A stretch of DNA of 64,000 bases from Polaribacter vadi (GCF_018861005.1 NZ_JAHKQL010000015.1:248001-312000), one strand, 5' to 3'; shown: positions 1 to 9,961, counted from the first letter of the stretch. Made by a program: numbers and translations. Notes: generated by a model from the sequence alone, not told the origin.

Positions 1-1
1 A

Positions 2-520
2 GGAGGGCAAACTTTTAAAGGATTGTCTTCTTCTCTAGATATTTTTACTACTTCTATAGCCGCTGCAAATATTAAAAATGATGATAGTCTAATTTTAGAT
101 GGTGTAAATCTATTACCTTTTTTAAAGGGCGATAAAACAGGAAACCCTCATGATAAATTATTTTGGAGAAAATTAGAGGAAGCAGGTGCAAGAATAGGAG
201 ATTATAAAATGATTCGTTTAAAAAATTATGGATCTGTTTTATACAATTTAAAAGAAGATTTAGGAGAAACTATAAATTTAGAAAAACAAGACCCTGATCA
301 ATATCAATTATTACAAAAAGAGCTTACAAATTGGGAAGCTAAAATGAAAGCTCCACTTTGGCAAGAAGAACAAGATTGGATGCAGGTTACGCATCATATT
401 CATCAAAGATTAATGGAGAATAAAGAAATATTGTATACTAACCCCAATAAAATGAAAAGAGTTTTAAGAGGCGATACAAATAAAAAACAAAGATTAAAAC
501 GATTTAACAGAAATAATTAG
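2..520 (+). CDS. Family S1 sulfatase, C-terminal part (cut by window edge)
   Basis: The reading frame is open from base 2 to the stop at 518-520, and the gene clearly starts left of the window. The first residues (GGQTFKGL then SSSLDIFTTS) match the sulfatase region after the metal site, where the 'SxLDxxPT' element sits. The segment DGVNLLPFLKG and the late YNLKEDLGETINL are the usual C-terminal sulfatase landmarks. The formylglycine cysteine is not in view, so activity cannot be judged. A basic tail (KMKRVLRGDTNKKQR) ends the protein. It lies 8 bp before the next sulfatase and is probably cotranscribed with it. An internal TTG at 23 is not a likely start because the homologous frame continues upstream of it. 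Confidence 0.88.
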   Translation, partial: GGQTFKGLSSSLDIFTTSIAAANIKNDDSLILDGVNLLPFLKGDKTGNPHDKLFWRKLEEAGARIGDYKMIRLKNYGSVLYNLKEDLGETINLEKQDPDQYQLLQKELTNWEAKMKAPLWQEEQDWMQVTHHIHQRLMENKEILYTNPNKMKRVLRGDTNKKQRLKRFNRNN

Positions 521-528
521 AAATTAAA

Positions 529-1968
529 ATGATGTGTAAAATAAAGTGTTTTTATATCTTTTTTTTAATTGGATACTTGTCTGTTAACGCTCAGAGTTTT
601 GTAGATTCAAAAAAAAAACCCAATATTATTTATATAAATGTAGATGATTTAGGTTGGATGGATACTGAAACTTATGGAAGTACATTTTTCGAAACTCCTA
701 ACATTAATAAACTGGCAGAAAGTGGTTTAAAGTTTACAAATGGATATGCATCTGCTGCAAATTGTGCACCAAGTAGAGCATGTTTAATTAGTGGGCAAAA
801 TACGCCTAGACATGGTATTTATACAGTTAGTAATTCTGATAGAGGAAACACAAAAACTAGAAAAATAATTCCGATTAAAAATACAGTAGTTTTAGCTGAT
901 AAAAATGTAACACTTGCAGAAATGTTAAAAAGAGCAGGTTATACAACAGGTACTTTTGGTAAATGGCATTTAGGGGAAGATGCTAAAACACAGGGTTTTG
1001 ATGTAAATGTTGGCGGAAGTCATAATGGAAATCCAGGAAAGAATGGATATTTTAGCCCATATAATATCAAGAATATTATTGATCATAAAAAAGGTGAAAA
1101 TTTAACAGATAGATTAACGCAAGAAGCCATTTCGTTTATAAAAGATAATAAAGAGAAGCCGTTTTTTGTGTATTTGCCTTTTTATGCGGTTCATACACCT
1201 TTGTCAACTACTTCTGCATTAGAAAAAAAATATTCAGAAAAGGAAGGTAATTCATCTAAAAAGAAGGCAATTTATGCAGGTATGATAGAAACTGTTGATA
1301 GAAATATCGGTTTAATTTTAGATGAAATTAAAGCTTTAAATTTAAAGAACACATTAATTGTTTTTACTTCTGATAATGGTGGAATAAGAGCTATTTCTAA
1401 TCAAGATCCTTTAAGAGCAGGTAAAGGTTCTTACTACGAAGGTGGTATTAGAGTGCCATATATTATTTCTTGGGATGGAGTTGTAAAACCAAATACAGTT
1501 TCTAAGACTTCTATTACCAATTTAGATTTTTATCCAACTTTTATGGATGTTTTAAATGTAAAAATGCCCAAAAAAGTATTAGATGGAATATCTATTTTGC
1601 CAATTTTAAAAGGCGGAAAAATTAAAAAGAGAAGTTTATTTTATCATTTTCCTATTTATTTACAAGCTTATAATGCTAAAACAGATCAAGCAAGAGATCC
1701 TTTTTTTAGAACAAGACCAGGTTCTGTTATTATTGATGGAGATTGGAAATTACATCAATATTTTGAAAATAACGAAATTGAATTGTATAATTTAAAAGAA
1801 GATTTAGGTGAGAAAAACAATATAGTTGAGGTTTATCCTAAAAAAGCATCAGAATTATTAGAGAAATTAAATGCTTGGAGAACAGAATTGAATGCGCCAA
1901 TCCCAACTGAATTAAATCCTAAATATGATGCTGATTTTGTGCCAAATAAGTTTAATAAAAATCACTAA
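529..1968 (+). CDS. Secreted family S1 sulfatase (CAPSR)
   Basis: This is a 479-residue alkaline-phosphatase-fold sulfatase that would hydrolyse sulfate esters on a glycan in the periplasm or at the cell surface. Residues 1-22 form a Sec signal peptide ending in NAQ. Visible active-site landmarks are the metal-binding DD at 39-40, the formylglycine Cys79 in CAPSR, GKWHLG with Lys145 and His147, His222, the SDNG with Asp282/Asn283, and Lys299 in AGKGSYYEGG. All key residues are present, so it should be active once matured. Tandem ATGs at 529 and 532 leave the start uncertain by one codon. The GH30 gene begins 2 bp after the stop, which suggests cotranscription. The sulfatase subfamily and the position it cleaves cannot be read from sequence alone. 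Confidence 0.93.
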   Translation: MMCKIKCFYIFFLIGYLSVNAQSFVDSKKKPNIIYINVDDLGWMDTETYGSTFFETPNINKLAESGLKFTNGYASAANCAPSRACLISGQNTPRHGIYTVSNSDRGNTKTRKIIPIKNTVVLADKNVTLAEMLKRAGYTTGTFGKWHLGEDAKTQGFDVNVGGSHNGNPGKNGYFSPYNIKNIIDHKKGENLTDRLTQEAISFIKDNKEKPFFVYLPFYAVHTPLSTTSALEKKYSEKEGNSSKKKAIYAGMIETVDRNIGLILDEIKALNLKNTLIVFTSDNGGIRAISNQDPLRAGKGSYYEGGIRVPYIISWDGVVKPNTVSKTSITNLDFYPTFMDVLNVKMPKKVLDGISILPILKGGKIKKRSLFYHFPIYLQAYNAKTDQARDPFFRTRPGSVIIDGDWKLHQYFENNEIELYNLKEDLGEKNNIVEVYPKKASELLEKLNAWRTELNAPIPTELNPKYDADFVPNKFNKNH

Positions 1969-1970
1969 AA

Positions 1971-3491
1971 ATGAAGAATATATTAATTCTTATATTTCTG
2001 TTCTTAAGCTCAATTTCACTTTCACAAAACAAGGTTGAAGAGATAAATATCAATGTTTTTCCAGATGTGGAGTTTCAAACGATTCATAATTTTGGAGCAT
2101 CTGATGCTTGGTCTGCGCAGTTTGTAGGGAAATGGCCTTTACAGAAAAAAGAAGCAATAGCCGATTTATTATTTAGTACAGAAAAAAATAATGACGGAAC
2201 TTTTAAAGGAATTGGTCTTACTACTTGGAGATTTAACATTGGTGCAGGAAGTGCAGAACAAAAAGAGAATAGTAAAATTAAAGATGAATGGAGAAGGGCA
2301 GAAGGCTTTCTAAATAATGATGGTTCTTATAATTGGAATCGACAATCGGGTCAACAATGGTTTTTAAAAGCAGCAAAAGAAAGAGGTGTTTCCTCTTTTA
2401 TTGGATTTGTAAATAGTCCACCAGTACAATTTACAAAGAACCATAAAGCATTTTCTGATGATGGATTATCAACAAATTTAAAAAGAGATAATTATGCAAA
2501 TTATGCGCTATTTTTAAAAGATGTAGTAACACATTTTAAGGATAGCCTAGATTTAAAGTTTAGTTATATCAGTCCATTTAATGAACCACAATGGGATTGG
2601 AAAAACGGAAAACAAGAAGGTTCTCCCTGGAATAATGATGAGTTATCAAAAGCAACAAAAATAATTGATTCTGTTTTTACAATGCATCAATTAGATGCTA
2701 AATTAGAAGTTTCTGAAGCTGGACAAATTGATTATTTAACGTCAATAAAAAAGGACAAAGAAAATAGAAGTAATCAAATAGAAGTATTTTTTAATCCAAA
2801 AAACGAACTTTATATAGGAAATTTACAATCTGTGGCACCAAAGTTTGCAGGTCATAGTTATTTTACTACTTGGAATATCTCAAAATTAAAAAGAAATAGA
2901 GAAGAAATAAGTAACAAGTTAACCAAATATCCGAATTTAGAATATTGGATGACAGAGTATTGTATTCTAGAAAATAATGCAGAAATAAGAGGGAAGGGCA
3001 AGGGCTTAACAATGAAAACGGCTTTATATGTAGCACGATTAATTCATGCAGATTTAACGATTGCAAATGCAAGTGCATGGCATTGGTGGTTGGCAATGTC
3101 TCCATACAATTATAAAGATGGGTTGATTTATCATGATAAAAATAAACAAGATGGTGTTTTTAAAACTTCCAAATTATTATGGGGATTAGGTAATTATTCA
3201 AGATTTATAAGACCAGAAGCAAAACGAATTAAACTAGATTATAAAGATCAAAATTCTCTTGAAAATTTAGAAAAAGGAGTTTTAATTTCAGGATATAAAA
3301 ATTTAGATAACTCTATAGTTATTGTATTGGTTAATCAAAAATCAGCAGCAATTAATCTAAGTTTTAATAGTAACATAAAAGAAATATATGTAACTAATAA
3401 AGATTCCGATTTAAAACCTTTAAAAGAAAATATTACTCAAAAAAGTGTCAAAATATCGGGTAAATCAATTAATACTTTAATTTTAGAGTAG
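1971..3491 (+). CDS. GH30-family glycoside hydrolase
   Basis: This is a 506-residue retaining glycosidase of clan GH-A. A Sec signal peptide covers residues 1-19 (ending SLSQ). The barrel shows FGASDAWS near the N-terminus, GFVNSPP at 145-151, and the acid/base Glu205 in SPFNEPQW. HSYFTTW sits at 295-301, and the likely nucleophile Glu329 is in WMTEY. A beta-sandwich of about 90 residues closes the protein, as usual in GH30. Known GH30 activities include beta-1,6-galactanase, beta-1,6-glucanase, beta-xylanase and beta-glucosidase. The NSPP and NEPQWDW pattern resembles the beta-1,6-galactanase type, but that is only a suggestion. It is one of two candidate chain-cutting enzymes in the window, and it sits between two sulfatases on the + strand. 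Confidence 0.88.
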   Translation: MKNILILIFLFLSSISLSQNKVEEININVFPDVEFQTIHNFGASDAWSAQFVGKWPLQKKEAIADLLFSTEKNNDGTFKGIGLTTWRFNIGAGSAEQKENSKIKDEWRRAEGFLNNDGSYNWNRQSGQQWFLKAAKERGVSSFIGFVNSPPVQFTKNHKAFSDDGLSTNLKRDNYANYALFLKDVVTHFKDSLDLKFSYISPFNEPQWDWKNGKQEGSPWNNDELSKATKIIDSVFTMHQLDAKLEVSEAGQIDYLTSIKKDKENRSNQIEVFFNPKNELYIGNLQSVAPKFAGHSYFTTWNISKLKRNREEISNKLTKYPNLEYWMTEYCILENNAEIRGKGKGLTMKTALYVARLIHADLTIANASAWHWWLAMSPYNYKDGLIYHDKNKQDGVFKTSKLLWGLGNYSRFIRPEAKRIKLDYKDQNSLENLEKGVLISGYKNLDNSIVIVLVNQKSAAINLSFNSNIKEIYVTNKDSDLKPLKENITQKSVKISGKSINTLILE

Positions 3492-3621
3492 ACCGATTAA
3501 AAATTTTTAAAGAAGTTAATATTTGAAAACTATGTGTTTAAAAATTTGTAAAATAGAAATAAGAGACATTTGTTTACCTTTTTTGTATGATTATTACCCC
3601 AATGTATTAAAGCCGTATTCT

Positions 3622-3629
3622 TACTTTTG
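3622..3629 (+). promoter_or_regulatory. Candidate Bacteroidota -7 element before sulfatase 3663
   Basis: TACTTTTG matches the Bacteroidota -7 consensus TAnnTTTG and lies 33 bp before the ATG in the 171-bp gap after GH30. A perfect 12-bp palindrome (GATTTTAAAATC, 3629-3640) overlaps its downstream end. No TTTG lies at the usual -33 distance, so the call is weak. Confidence 0.3.
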
Positions 3630-3662
3630 ATTTTAAAATCAATCAATACTTAATTTATTCTG

Positions 3663-5213
3663 ATGTATTTAAATAAAATCATTTTTAAAATTTCTCTTTT
3701 GTCTTTTTTTGCAATGTTAAGTTGCAAATCAGAAAAAAAAGAAACAAAAACAATTACGGAAAATAGAAAACCAAATATAGTTGTTATTTATTTAGATGAT
3801 TTAGGTTATGGTGATTTAAGTGCCTATGGTGCAACAGAATTACAAACGCCAAATATTGATGCTTTAGCCAATGGAGGAATTAAATTTACAAACGGTTATG
3901 CATCTTCTGCAACTTGTACACCAAGTAGATATGCGTTGTTAACAGGTGTGTATCCTTGGCGAAATAAAAAGGCAAAAATTTTATCGGGTTCTGCTCCTTT
4001 AATTATTAATAAAGAGCAAAAAACTTTACCAAAAATGCTTAAAACGCAAGGCTATCAAACAGCAATTGTTGGTAAATGGCATTTAGGTTTAGGAAGTGGT
4101 AATGTAAATTGGAATGAGAAAATTACTCCAGGTCCAAACGAAGTAGGTTTTGATGAATCGTATATTTTAGCTGCTACACAAGATAGGGTTCCAACAGTTT
4201 ATATAGATAATGGTTATGTAGTTGGTTTAGATAAAAACGATCCTATTGAAGTAAATTATAAAAAGAATTTTGAAGGAGAACCAACAGCTAAATCTAATCC
4301 AGAAATGACAACAATGAAGTGGCATCATGGTCATAATAATAGTATTGTAAACGGAATTCCGAGAATTGGTTATATGAAAGGTGGAGATGCTGCAAAATGG
4401 TCTGATATTGATATGGCAGATCATTTTTTAGATAAAGCACAAAACTATGTAAAAACTCATAAAGAAAAACCTTTCTTTTTATATTATGCTATGCAACAAC
4501 CACATGTGCCAAGAACTCCTCATCCAAGATTTGTGGGTAAATCTGGAATGGGACCAAGAGGCGATGTTATTTTAGAAGCAGATTGGATGATTGGAGAGTT
4601 TATAAAAACTTTAGACAAAGAAGGTGTTTTAGAAAATACTTTAATTGTTTTTTCTAGTGATAATGGACCCGTTTTAAATGATGGATATTATGATGATGCT
4701 GTAGAAAAATTGGGAAAACACGACCCTAAAAGAGGTTTAAGAGGTGGTAAATACAGTTTATTAGAAGGGGGTACAAGAGTACCTTTTATAACATATTGGA
4801 AAGGAACAATTAAACCATCAATTTCAAATGCTATTGTTTGCCAGATGGATTTACTAGCTTCTTTAGCAAACTTAACAGGAACTACAGAAAATTCTACAGA
4901 TAGTAAAGAATTAATAAATACATTTTTAGGAAAAACAGATAAGGGAAGAAATCATTTAATAATTGAAGCAAATTCTAGAACAGCTTTAAGAAGTGGAGAT
5001 TGGCTAATGATTCCACCATACAAAGGTTGGAGGTTTAATAAAAAAGTAAATATTGATGTAGGTGTTCGTCCAGAATTTCAATTGTATAATTTAAAGGATG
5101 ATGTTGGTCAAAAACAAAATTTAGCAGAAAAAAAATCTGAGAAGTTATTAGAAATGATTGAAGTTTTTGAAACGATGAGAGGTCAAAAAATAAATGAAGT
5201 AGAACACGATTAA
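3663..5213 (+). CDS. Lipoprotein family S1 sulfatase (CTPSR)
   Basis: This 516-residue sulfatase starts with a lipoprotein signal whose lipobox ends in LSC (Cys21), so it is probably membrane-anchored. Key residues are DD at 45-46 in LDDLGYGDL, formylglycine Cys85 in CTPSRYALLTG, GKWHLG with Lys138/His140, FSSDNGP, and a GGTRVPF element. The sequence after the cysteine (RYALLTGVYPWR) groups it with the sulfatase at 36807-38333, and less closely with those at 10140 and 40111 that read CTPTRYG. It is the last + strand gene and sits 171 bp from GH30, so it may have its own promoter. The protein ends in NEVEHD, and a convergent gap follows. The sulfate position it attacks is unknown. Confidence 0.92.
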   Translation: MYLNKIIFKISLLSFFAMLSCKSEKKETKTITENRKPNIVVIYLDDLGYGDLSAYGATELQTPNIDALANGGIKFTNGYASSATCTPSRYALLTGVYPWRNKKAKILSGSAPLIINKEQKTLPKMLKTQGYQTAIVGKWHLGLGSGNVNWNEKITPGPNEVGFDESYILAATQDRVPTVYIDNGYVVGLDKNDPIEVNYKKNFEGEPTAKSNPEMTTMKWHHGHNNSIVNGIPRIGYMKGGDAAKWSDIDMADHFLDKAQNYVKTHKEKPFFLYYAMQQPHVPRTPHPRFVGKSGMGPRGDVILEADWMIGEFIKTLDKEGVLENTLIVFSSDNGPVLNDGYYDDAVEKLGKHDPKRGLRGGKYSLLEGGTRVPFITYWKGTIKPSISNAIVCQMDLLASLANLTGTTENSTDSKELINTFLGKTDKGRNHLIIEANSRTALRSGDWLMIPPYKGWRFNKKVNIDVGVRPEFQLYNLKDDVGQKQNLAEKKSEKLLEMIEVFETMRGQKINEVEHD

Positions 5214-5554
5214 AGTTAAAATAATTTTTAAACTATCAGATTTTTTTAAAATATAGATGCATGCAATATTAAAGAAAAAGTAAAATTAATTACCAAAAAA
5301 GAAGAAGTTGTATTAAACGTTTTTTTATAATTAAATGTAAAATAGTTTCATCATCTGATTTTATAAAAATTTCTATGACAGTTTCTATATCAGAATAGAC
5401 AAATAATTTTAATGTTTGTCAGAGCATTTTTAATTGTCAAAGAAACTTTAATAGATAGCTAAGACTAGTTTTATTTTACTAAGTATTTAAATAAAGTAAA
5501 AACTTAAAGCAAACAATTGTTGATAAAACTATTTTACATTTTGTTTGAACATCC
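5214..5554. other. Convergent intergenic gap with weak AT-rich hairpins
   Basis: This 341-bp gap separates the + strand genes from the - strand block. I see no coding sequence with homology. Two weak inverted repeats are visible: GACAAA/TTTGTC (5398-5403 with 5415-5420, 11-nt loop) and TTTTACT/AGTAAAA (5474-5480 with 5495-5501). Either could help end transcription from both sides, but neither is GC-rich, and neither is followed by a long clean T run. Confidence 0.4.
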
Positions 5555-7765
5555 TTATTCCTTTATATTATTTGTTTTACGTAAACCTATTTTAGAAAAA
5601 TCAATAGGTTTAATTCCCATTTTTAATGCTGGTGAATCTGGTTTAAATCTAAAATCGCCATTTTCGGCATCTACAAATAGTGGATCTACTGCTTTACTGT
5701 TTTTGTCAATTCCGTTTTTTTGATTCTTTGCAATCAATTCTTTCCCTTTTTCAGGATTTGTTTTACAGAAATAAATGTTGTTATCTGTATCTGCATCCAT
5801 GGCTCTAGCCAATGCTCTACCTCTTCTGTCTTCCGAACTTCCTGCTTTTCCTGGAGGTAATTCATCAATAAATCTAGATTCGTTTGTAAATGCATAAAAG
5901 ATATTATTTTTAATAGTTGCCCCAGTTAAAGGACCTTCTCTTACAGACAAATAGTATCCTCTTGGTGGAGCAATAATATTTACAACAATATTGTTTTCTA
6001 CTTTATTATCTAACTTGGTAAGGATACCTTGAGATGTAGCATTGAAAATAATATTCTCGGTAATTAACGTTCCTGTTTGCCCACCATCTGTTCTAATTGC
6101 AGCTTGCATAATCATATCTGCTACCATATCATGAATATAATTTCTACGAATGATATTTCCTTTACCAGAACCACGAATGTAAATTGCATTACCATCTCCA
6201 AGTCTTTGCATTCCATGGTGAATTTCATTGTTTTCTACAATATTATCATGTGTATGTAAATAAGGCAATACTTCATCTAAAGTTACATCTTTTGTAAACG
6301 CTGGCATTTCGTCCTTTCTAAATGTTCTTAAAAGCTCTCTTCCATTTCCTTTTTTAGCAAGAAATTGAGTCATACAACCAGATAAAATAATTGCTGTATA
6401 ATCTAAATGATTAATTAAGTTGTTTGCCACGTAATTTTCTCCACTTTGCCACACAAAAATTCCTGGTGAGTGCCAATAAATTTCTCCTACATGATGAATA
6501 TTGTTATTGTAAACTGTATTCTTCTTATTTACATCTTTAGTTCCTGGTCCATATCCTGCAAGGAGAATTCCACCTCCACCCATATGTTCTATATGGTTGT
6601 TAGAAATTTTATTACCAATACCATGTAAGTCTACTCTAATTGCACCACTTCCACTATGTAAAAAATGAGAATTTTCGATACTACAATTTTCTGTTCCTCT
6701 AAAACGAACCAAAGCATTGTCTTTATCCATCATATCCCAATCGTGTTGTAAACCTTTATCATCTGAAGTTAAAGTATATCTTTCTCCATGTTTAAATGTT
6801 AAACCATTAAAATGTAAATTACGAACAGGTATGTCTTCTTGTTTAGATTCTCTAATATTTCCTTCTACACGAATTAGTTCTAATAATGTTGGTGCAAATA
6901 CTGGAGAATCGTTTCTTGGCCAAAGATATACTTTGCCTTCTTTTGTATTTAAAGCCCATTCTCCTTCTTTATCTAAAACATCTATTACATTTTCTATCCA
7001 ACAGTTCTCTGTTTTTTTTAGAAAATGAAGTACATTCATAGCATAAGTTGCATCAATAGAAGTATTAGCTGTATTTGTTTTTTCATTTACAGAAACTACT
7101 GGTAGCATATTTGTTATCCAAGCATGATGAGGTCTTACTTTTATTTCAACATCCTTTATATTGTCCCAATTTTTTAAAAATCCGTCAGGAAATTTAAGAC
7201 GATTTCTTCCATTTTGTTTTTCGCCAGTGATAATTCCTTTAGATTGTGCTCTAGGTAACATTCCTTCATCATCATACAACGTTAAAAATTTATCAGACAC
7301 ATTTGCCACCCAAACTTTTCCTTCTGCTTCTTTTGGAAGTCCTGGAAGTTTTGTTGTTACTTTTTTCCAACCTTTTATCTCTTGTCCTGAACTGAATACA
7401 GGTTTTTCTCCTGGATATGCAGCATAAGTAATTGTGTAATTATCTTCAGCAGAATCTTTTAAATCGAAAACGATGGTTTTATTTAATTGATATACACCAC
7501 CTTTTATGTACACTAAAATATCTTTTGATTTACCTTTTTTAAAATCTCTAACGGCATTTTTAGCTTTTTCTAAAGTAGCAAAAGGACCATCTGTTTTAGT
7601 TGCATTTGGTTCTGCCAATGTTCCTGACCAATTATCTGAACCTTGTGTAGATACAAAAAAGTCTGCTTTAGGAGATGTATTTACTTGTGCAGAACTACAT
7701 CCAAAACCAATAATTAAGGTTAGTATTAGAATCCATTTATTTTTAATCTTATGTATAATTTTCAT
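5555..7765 (-). CDS. GH141-like beta-helix glycosidase, copy A (lipoprotein)
   Basis: This is a right-handed parallel beta-helix enzyme of the GH141 type (known members: alpha-L-fucosidase, xylanase). The ATG at 7765 gives MKIIHKIKNKW and a lipobox ending GFGC (Cys23); an in-frame TTG nine bases upstream is less likely. The N-terminus has the family opening DFFVSTQGSDNWSGT and TDGPFATLEKAK. Repeated NNxI and ENxI helix turns fill the middle. Two Asp-containing motifs, GDGNAIYIRGSG and IRTDGGQ, lie 36 residues apart and recur in copy B and in the 41904 gene. They are candidate catalytic elements by inference. The C-terminal DPLF and GDFRFKPDSPA are also typical. It is the last gene of the - strand block and a tandem paralogue of the gene at 7802-9961. 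It probably acts on a fucose-containing glycan. Confidence 0.87.
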   Translation of the reverse strand: MKIIHKIKNKWILILTLIIGFGCSSAQVNTSPKADFFVSTQGSDNWSGTLAEPNATKTDGPFATLEKAKNAVRDFKKGKSKDILVYIKGGVYQLNKTIVFDLKDSAEDNYTITYAAYPGEKPVFSSGQEIKGWKKVTTKLPGLPKEAEGKVWVANVSDKFLTLYDDEGMLPRAQSKGIITGEKQNGRNRLKFPDGFLKNWDNIKDVEIKVRPHHAWITNMLPVVSVNEKTNTANTSIDATYAMNVLHFLKKTENCWIENVIDVLDKEGEWALNTKEGKVYLWPRNDSPVFAPTLLELIRVEGNIRESKQEDIPVRNLHFNGLTFKHGERYTLTSDDKGLQHDWDMMDKDNALVRFRGTENCSIENSHFLHSGSGAIRVDLHGIGNKISNNHIEHMGGGGILLAGYGPGTKDVNKKNTVYNNNIHHVGEIYWHSPGIFVWQSGENYVANNLINHLDYTAIILSGCMTQFLAKKGNGRELLRTFRKDEMPAFTKDVTLDEVLPYLHTHDNIVENNEIHHGMQRLGDGNAIYIRGSGKGNIIRRNYIHDMVADMIMQAAIRTDGGQTGTLITENIIFNATSQGILTKLDNKVENNIVVNIIAPPRGYYLSVREGPLTGATIKNNIFYAFTNESRFIDELPPGKAGSSEDRRGRALARAMDADTDNNIYFCKTNPEKGKELIAKNQKNGIDKNSKAVDPLFVDAENGDFRFKPDSPALKMGIKPIDFSKIGLRKTNNIKE

Positions 7766-7801
7766 CTTTATCAATTTATATTTTAATAGAATCTAATGGT
7801 A

Positions 7802-9961
7802 TTATTTATTAATTTGTAAACCAATTTTTGTAACATCAATAGGTAAAATACCCATTTTTAAAGCAGGTGAATCTGGTTTAAATCTAAAGTCCCCATTTTC
7901 AGGATCCATAAACATTGGATCTATTGCTTTGCTATTTTTATCAACTCCATCTTTTTGTGATTTAGCTAACCTCTTTTCTGCAATAGTATTATCTGCTTTA
8001 CTATAAAAAATATTATAATCAGAGTCAACATCTCTTATTCTTGCTGGCACTCTACCTCTGCTATCTTCACCTACCAAACCTTTTCCTGCTTTTGGTTCAG
8101 AAAGAAAAATACACATATCTGTAGTTGAGTAAAAAATATTTCGTTTCAAAGTTGCTCCTGTTGATGGACCTTCTACCAATTTTAAATAAAGACCACCTCT
8201 AGGTGGACCAACATCTGCAATAATGTTATTTTCAAAACGATTATTGAGTTTTAAGGTCATGCCTTGTGAATTACATTTGTAAATCAGGTTTTCAGAAATT
8301 AGCACGTCCATTTGTCCACCATCTGTTCTAATAGCACTTTGCTTTCCTGTTTTTGCCACTAAATCATGTATGTAATTCCTACGAATTATATTTCCAGCTC
8401 CAGCTGCACGTATGTAAATACCATTTCCATCACCTAACTTTTTCATTACATGGTGAATTTCATTATTTTCTATGATATTATTTTTACTATGCCAATATGG
8501 ACGAACATCATTTGGTGTTAATTTTTTAGGTAATTTCCCTATTTCATGCCAACGAATGGCTCTATGTTGTTCTCTTCTGTTAGAGGGTTTAAAAAATCGA
8601 ATCACACAACCTGAAACTATTAAACCACAATAATTTGTATTATGAATTAAATTGTTAGCGACTCTATTATCTCCACTATTCCAAAGAAAAATACCTGGAG
8701 ATTGCCAATAAATTTCACCTATATGATGAATATTATTATTGTAAACTGTATTGTTTTTATTTACATCTTTAGTACCTGGACCATAACCACAAAGTAGAAT
8801 TCCACCTCCACCCATTTGTTCTATATGGTTGTTAGAAATGTTATTATTCTTACCATATAAATCAACTCTGATTGCGCCACTTCCACTATGTAAAAAATGA
8901 GAATTTTCTATAGAACAATTTTCAGCACCTCTAAAACGTACCATTGCATTATCCTTGTCTAACATATCCCAATCGTGTTGTAAACCAGCATCATCTTTGG
9001 TTAACGTATAACGCTCTCCATGTTTAAAAGTAAGTCCACGAAAATGAAGGTTTTTCACAGGAACATCTGTTGCACCTTTAAAATCTATTTTACCTTCTAC
9101 TTTAATCAATTCTAATAAAGTAGGAGCAACAATAGAAAAATTATTATTTCTAGGCCAGAGATATACTTTTTTCTCCTTTGTATTCAATACCCATTCTCCT
9201 TGTTTGTCTAATTCTTCTAACACATTTTCTACCCAAAAACCTTTTTTTGTAATTGCATAAGTAGCATCAACAGAGGTAAGTGCAACTCCCTTTTTTTCAT
9301 CAACAGATTTTAGTGGTAACATATTTACAATCCAATCTCTTGTTGGGCGCACCAAAATTTCTACATCTTCTACATTCGACCAATTTTTTAAAGTTCCTTT
9401 CGGAAAAAGGAGTTTGTTCTTTTTACTTCCTTTCAATGGCATAAAACGTTCTGATTGTGCACGTGGCAACATACCCTCATCATCATATAGTGTTAAAAAT
9501 TTATCAGAAACATTGGCTACCCAAATATTACCAACTGCTTCTTTTGGTAAGTTTGGCAGTGTATTAGTTACTTTTTTCCAACCCGTAATTTCTTTTCCAG
9601 AACTAAACACTGGTTTTTCATTTGGATATGCTTGATAAATGATATTCTGATTATCATTTCCAGAATCTTTTAAATCGAAAACTACTGTTTTTTTAAGTTG
9701 ATAATTTCCTTCTCTGATTAGAACAGTAATGTCTGTTGATTTCTTGTTTTTGAGTTTTCGAACCGTATTTTTAGCCTGTTCTAAAGTTGCAAAAGGACCA
9801 TCTGTTTTAGTTGCATTAGGTGTAGCTAAGGTACCAGACCATTTGTCTGAGCCTTGAGTGGATACAAAAAAATCTGCTGTTGTTTTTTCTGTATTTGTTT
9901 GTGATATGGCACTAAAACATCCTATGATTAGTGTTAACGCTAAAAATATTATTTTTCTCAT
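7802..9961 (-). CDS. GH141-like beta-helix glycosidase, copy B
   Basis: This 719-residue paralogue of the gene at 5555-7765 aligns along almost its whole length, down to identical blocks such as HDWDM, NNIHH and PGTKDVNK. The N-terminus MRKIIFLALTLIIGC can be read as a lipoprotein signal (Cys15) or as a Sec signal ending AISQ. The family opening DFFVSTQGSDKWSGT follows. The two conserved Asp motifs appear as GDGNGIYIRAAG and IRTDGGQ. A region around residues 465-500 (RREQHRAIRWHEI) differs most from copy A, so the two may differ in substrate fit. The gap to copy A is 36 bp, and the upstream 178-bp gap holds a dyad, so this pair may form its own transcript. Confidence 0.87.
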   Translation of the reverse strand: MRKIIFLALTLIIGCFSAISQTNTEKTTADFFVSTQGSDKWSGTLATPNATKTDGPFATLEQAKNTVRKLKNKKSTDITVLIREGNYQLKKTVVFDLKDSGNDNQNIIYQAYPNEKPVFSSGKEITGWKKVTNTLPNLPKEAVGNIWVANVSDKFLTLYDDEGMLPRAQSERFMPLKGSKKNKLLFPKGTLKNWSNVEDVEILVRPTRDWIVNMLPLKSVDEKKGVALTSVDATYAITKKGFWVENVLEELDKQGEWVLNTKEKKVYLWPRNNNFSIVAPTLLELIKVEGKIDFKGATDVPVKNLHFRGLTFKHGERYTLTKDDAGLQHDWDMLDKDNAMVRFRGAENCSIENSHFLHSGSGAIRVDLYGKNNNISNNHIEQMGGGGILLCGYGPGTKDVNKNNTVYNNNIHHIGEIYWQSPGIFLWNSGDNRVANNLIHNTNYCGLIVSGCVIRFFKPSNRREQHRAIRWHEIGKLPKKLTPNDVRPYWHSKNNIIENNEIHHVMKKLGDGNGIYIRAAGAGNIIRRNYIHDLVAKTGKQSAIRTDGGQMDVLISENLIYKCNSQGMTLKLNNRFENNIIADVGPPRGGLYLKLVEGPSTGATLKRNIFYSTTDMCIFLSEPKAGKGLVGEDSRGRVPARIRDVDSDYNIFYSKADNTIAEKRLAKSQKDGVDKNSKAIDPMFMDPENGDFRFKPDSPALKMGILPIDVTKIGLQINK

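Noticed and set aside
2866..3105. Antisense reading frame inside GH30
   Set aside because: It lies wholly within a well-supported gene and shows no protein motif; many similar shadow frames lie opposite other genes.
5398..5501. Strong bidirectional terminator in the convergent gap
   Set aside because: Only short AT-rich stems with long loops are present; kept as a gap description rather than a terminator call.
5517..5723. Small + strand frame at the GH141 copy A 3' end
   Set aside because: Its second half is the complement of the GH141 C-terminus; no recognised domain or promoter.
7765..7774. TTG start nine bases upstream of the GH141 copy A ATG
   Set aside because: The ATG at 7765 already gives a complete lipoprotein signal; the TTG adds only three residues and no motif.
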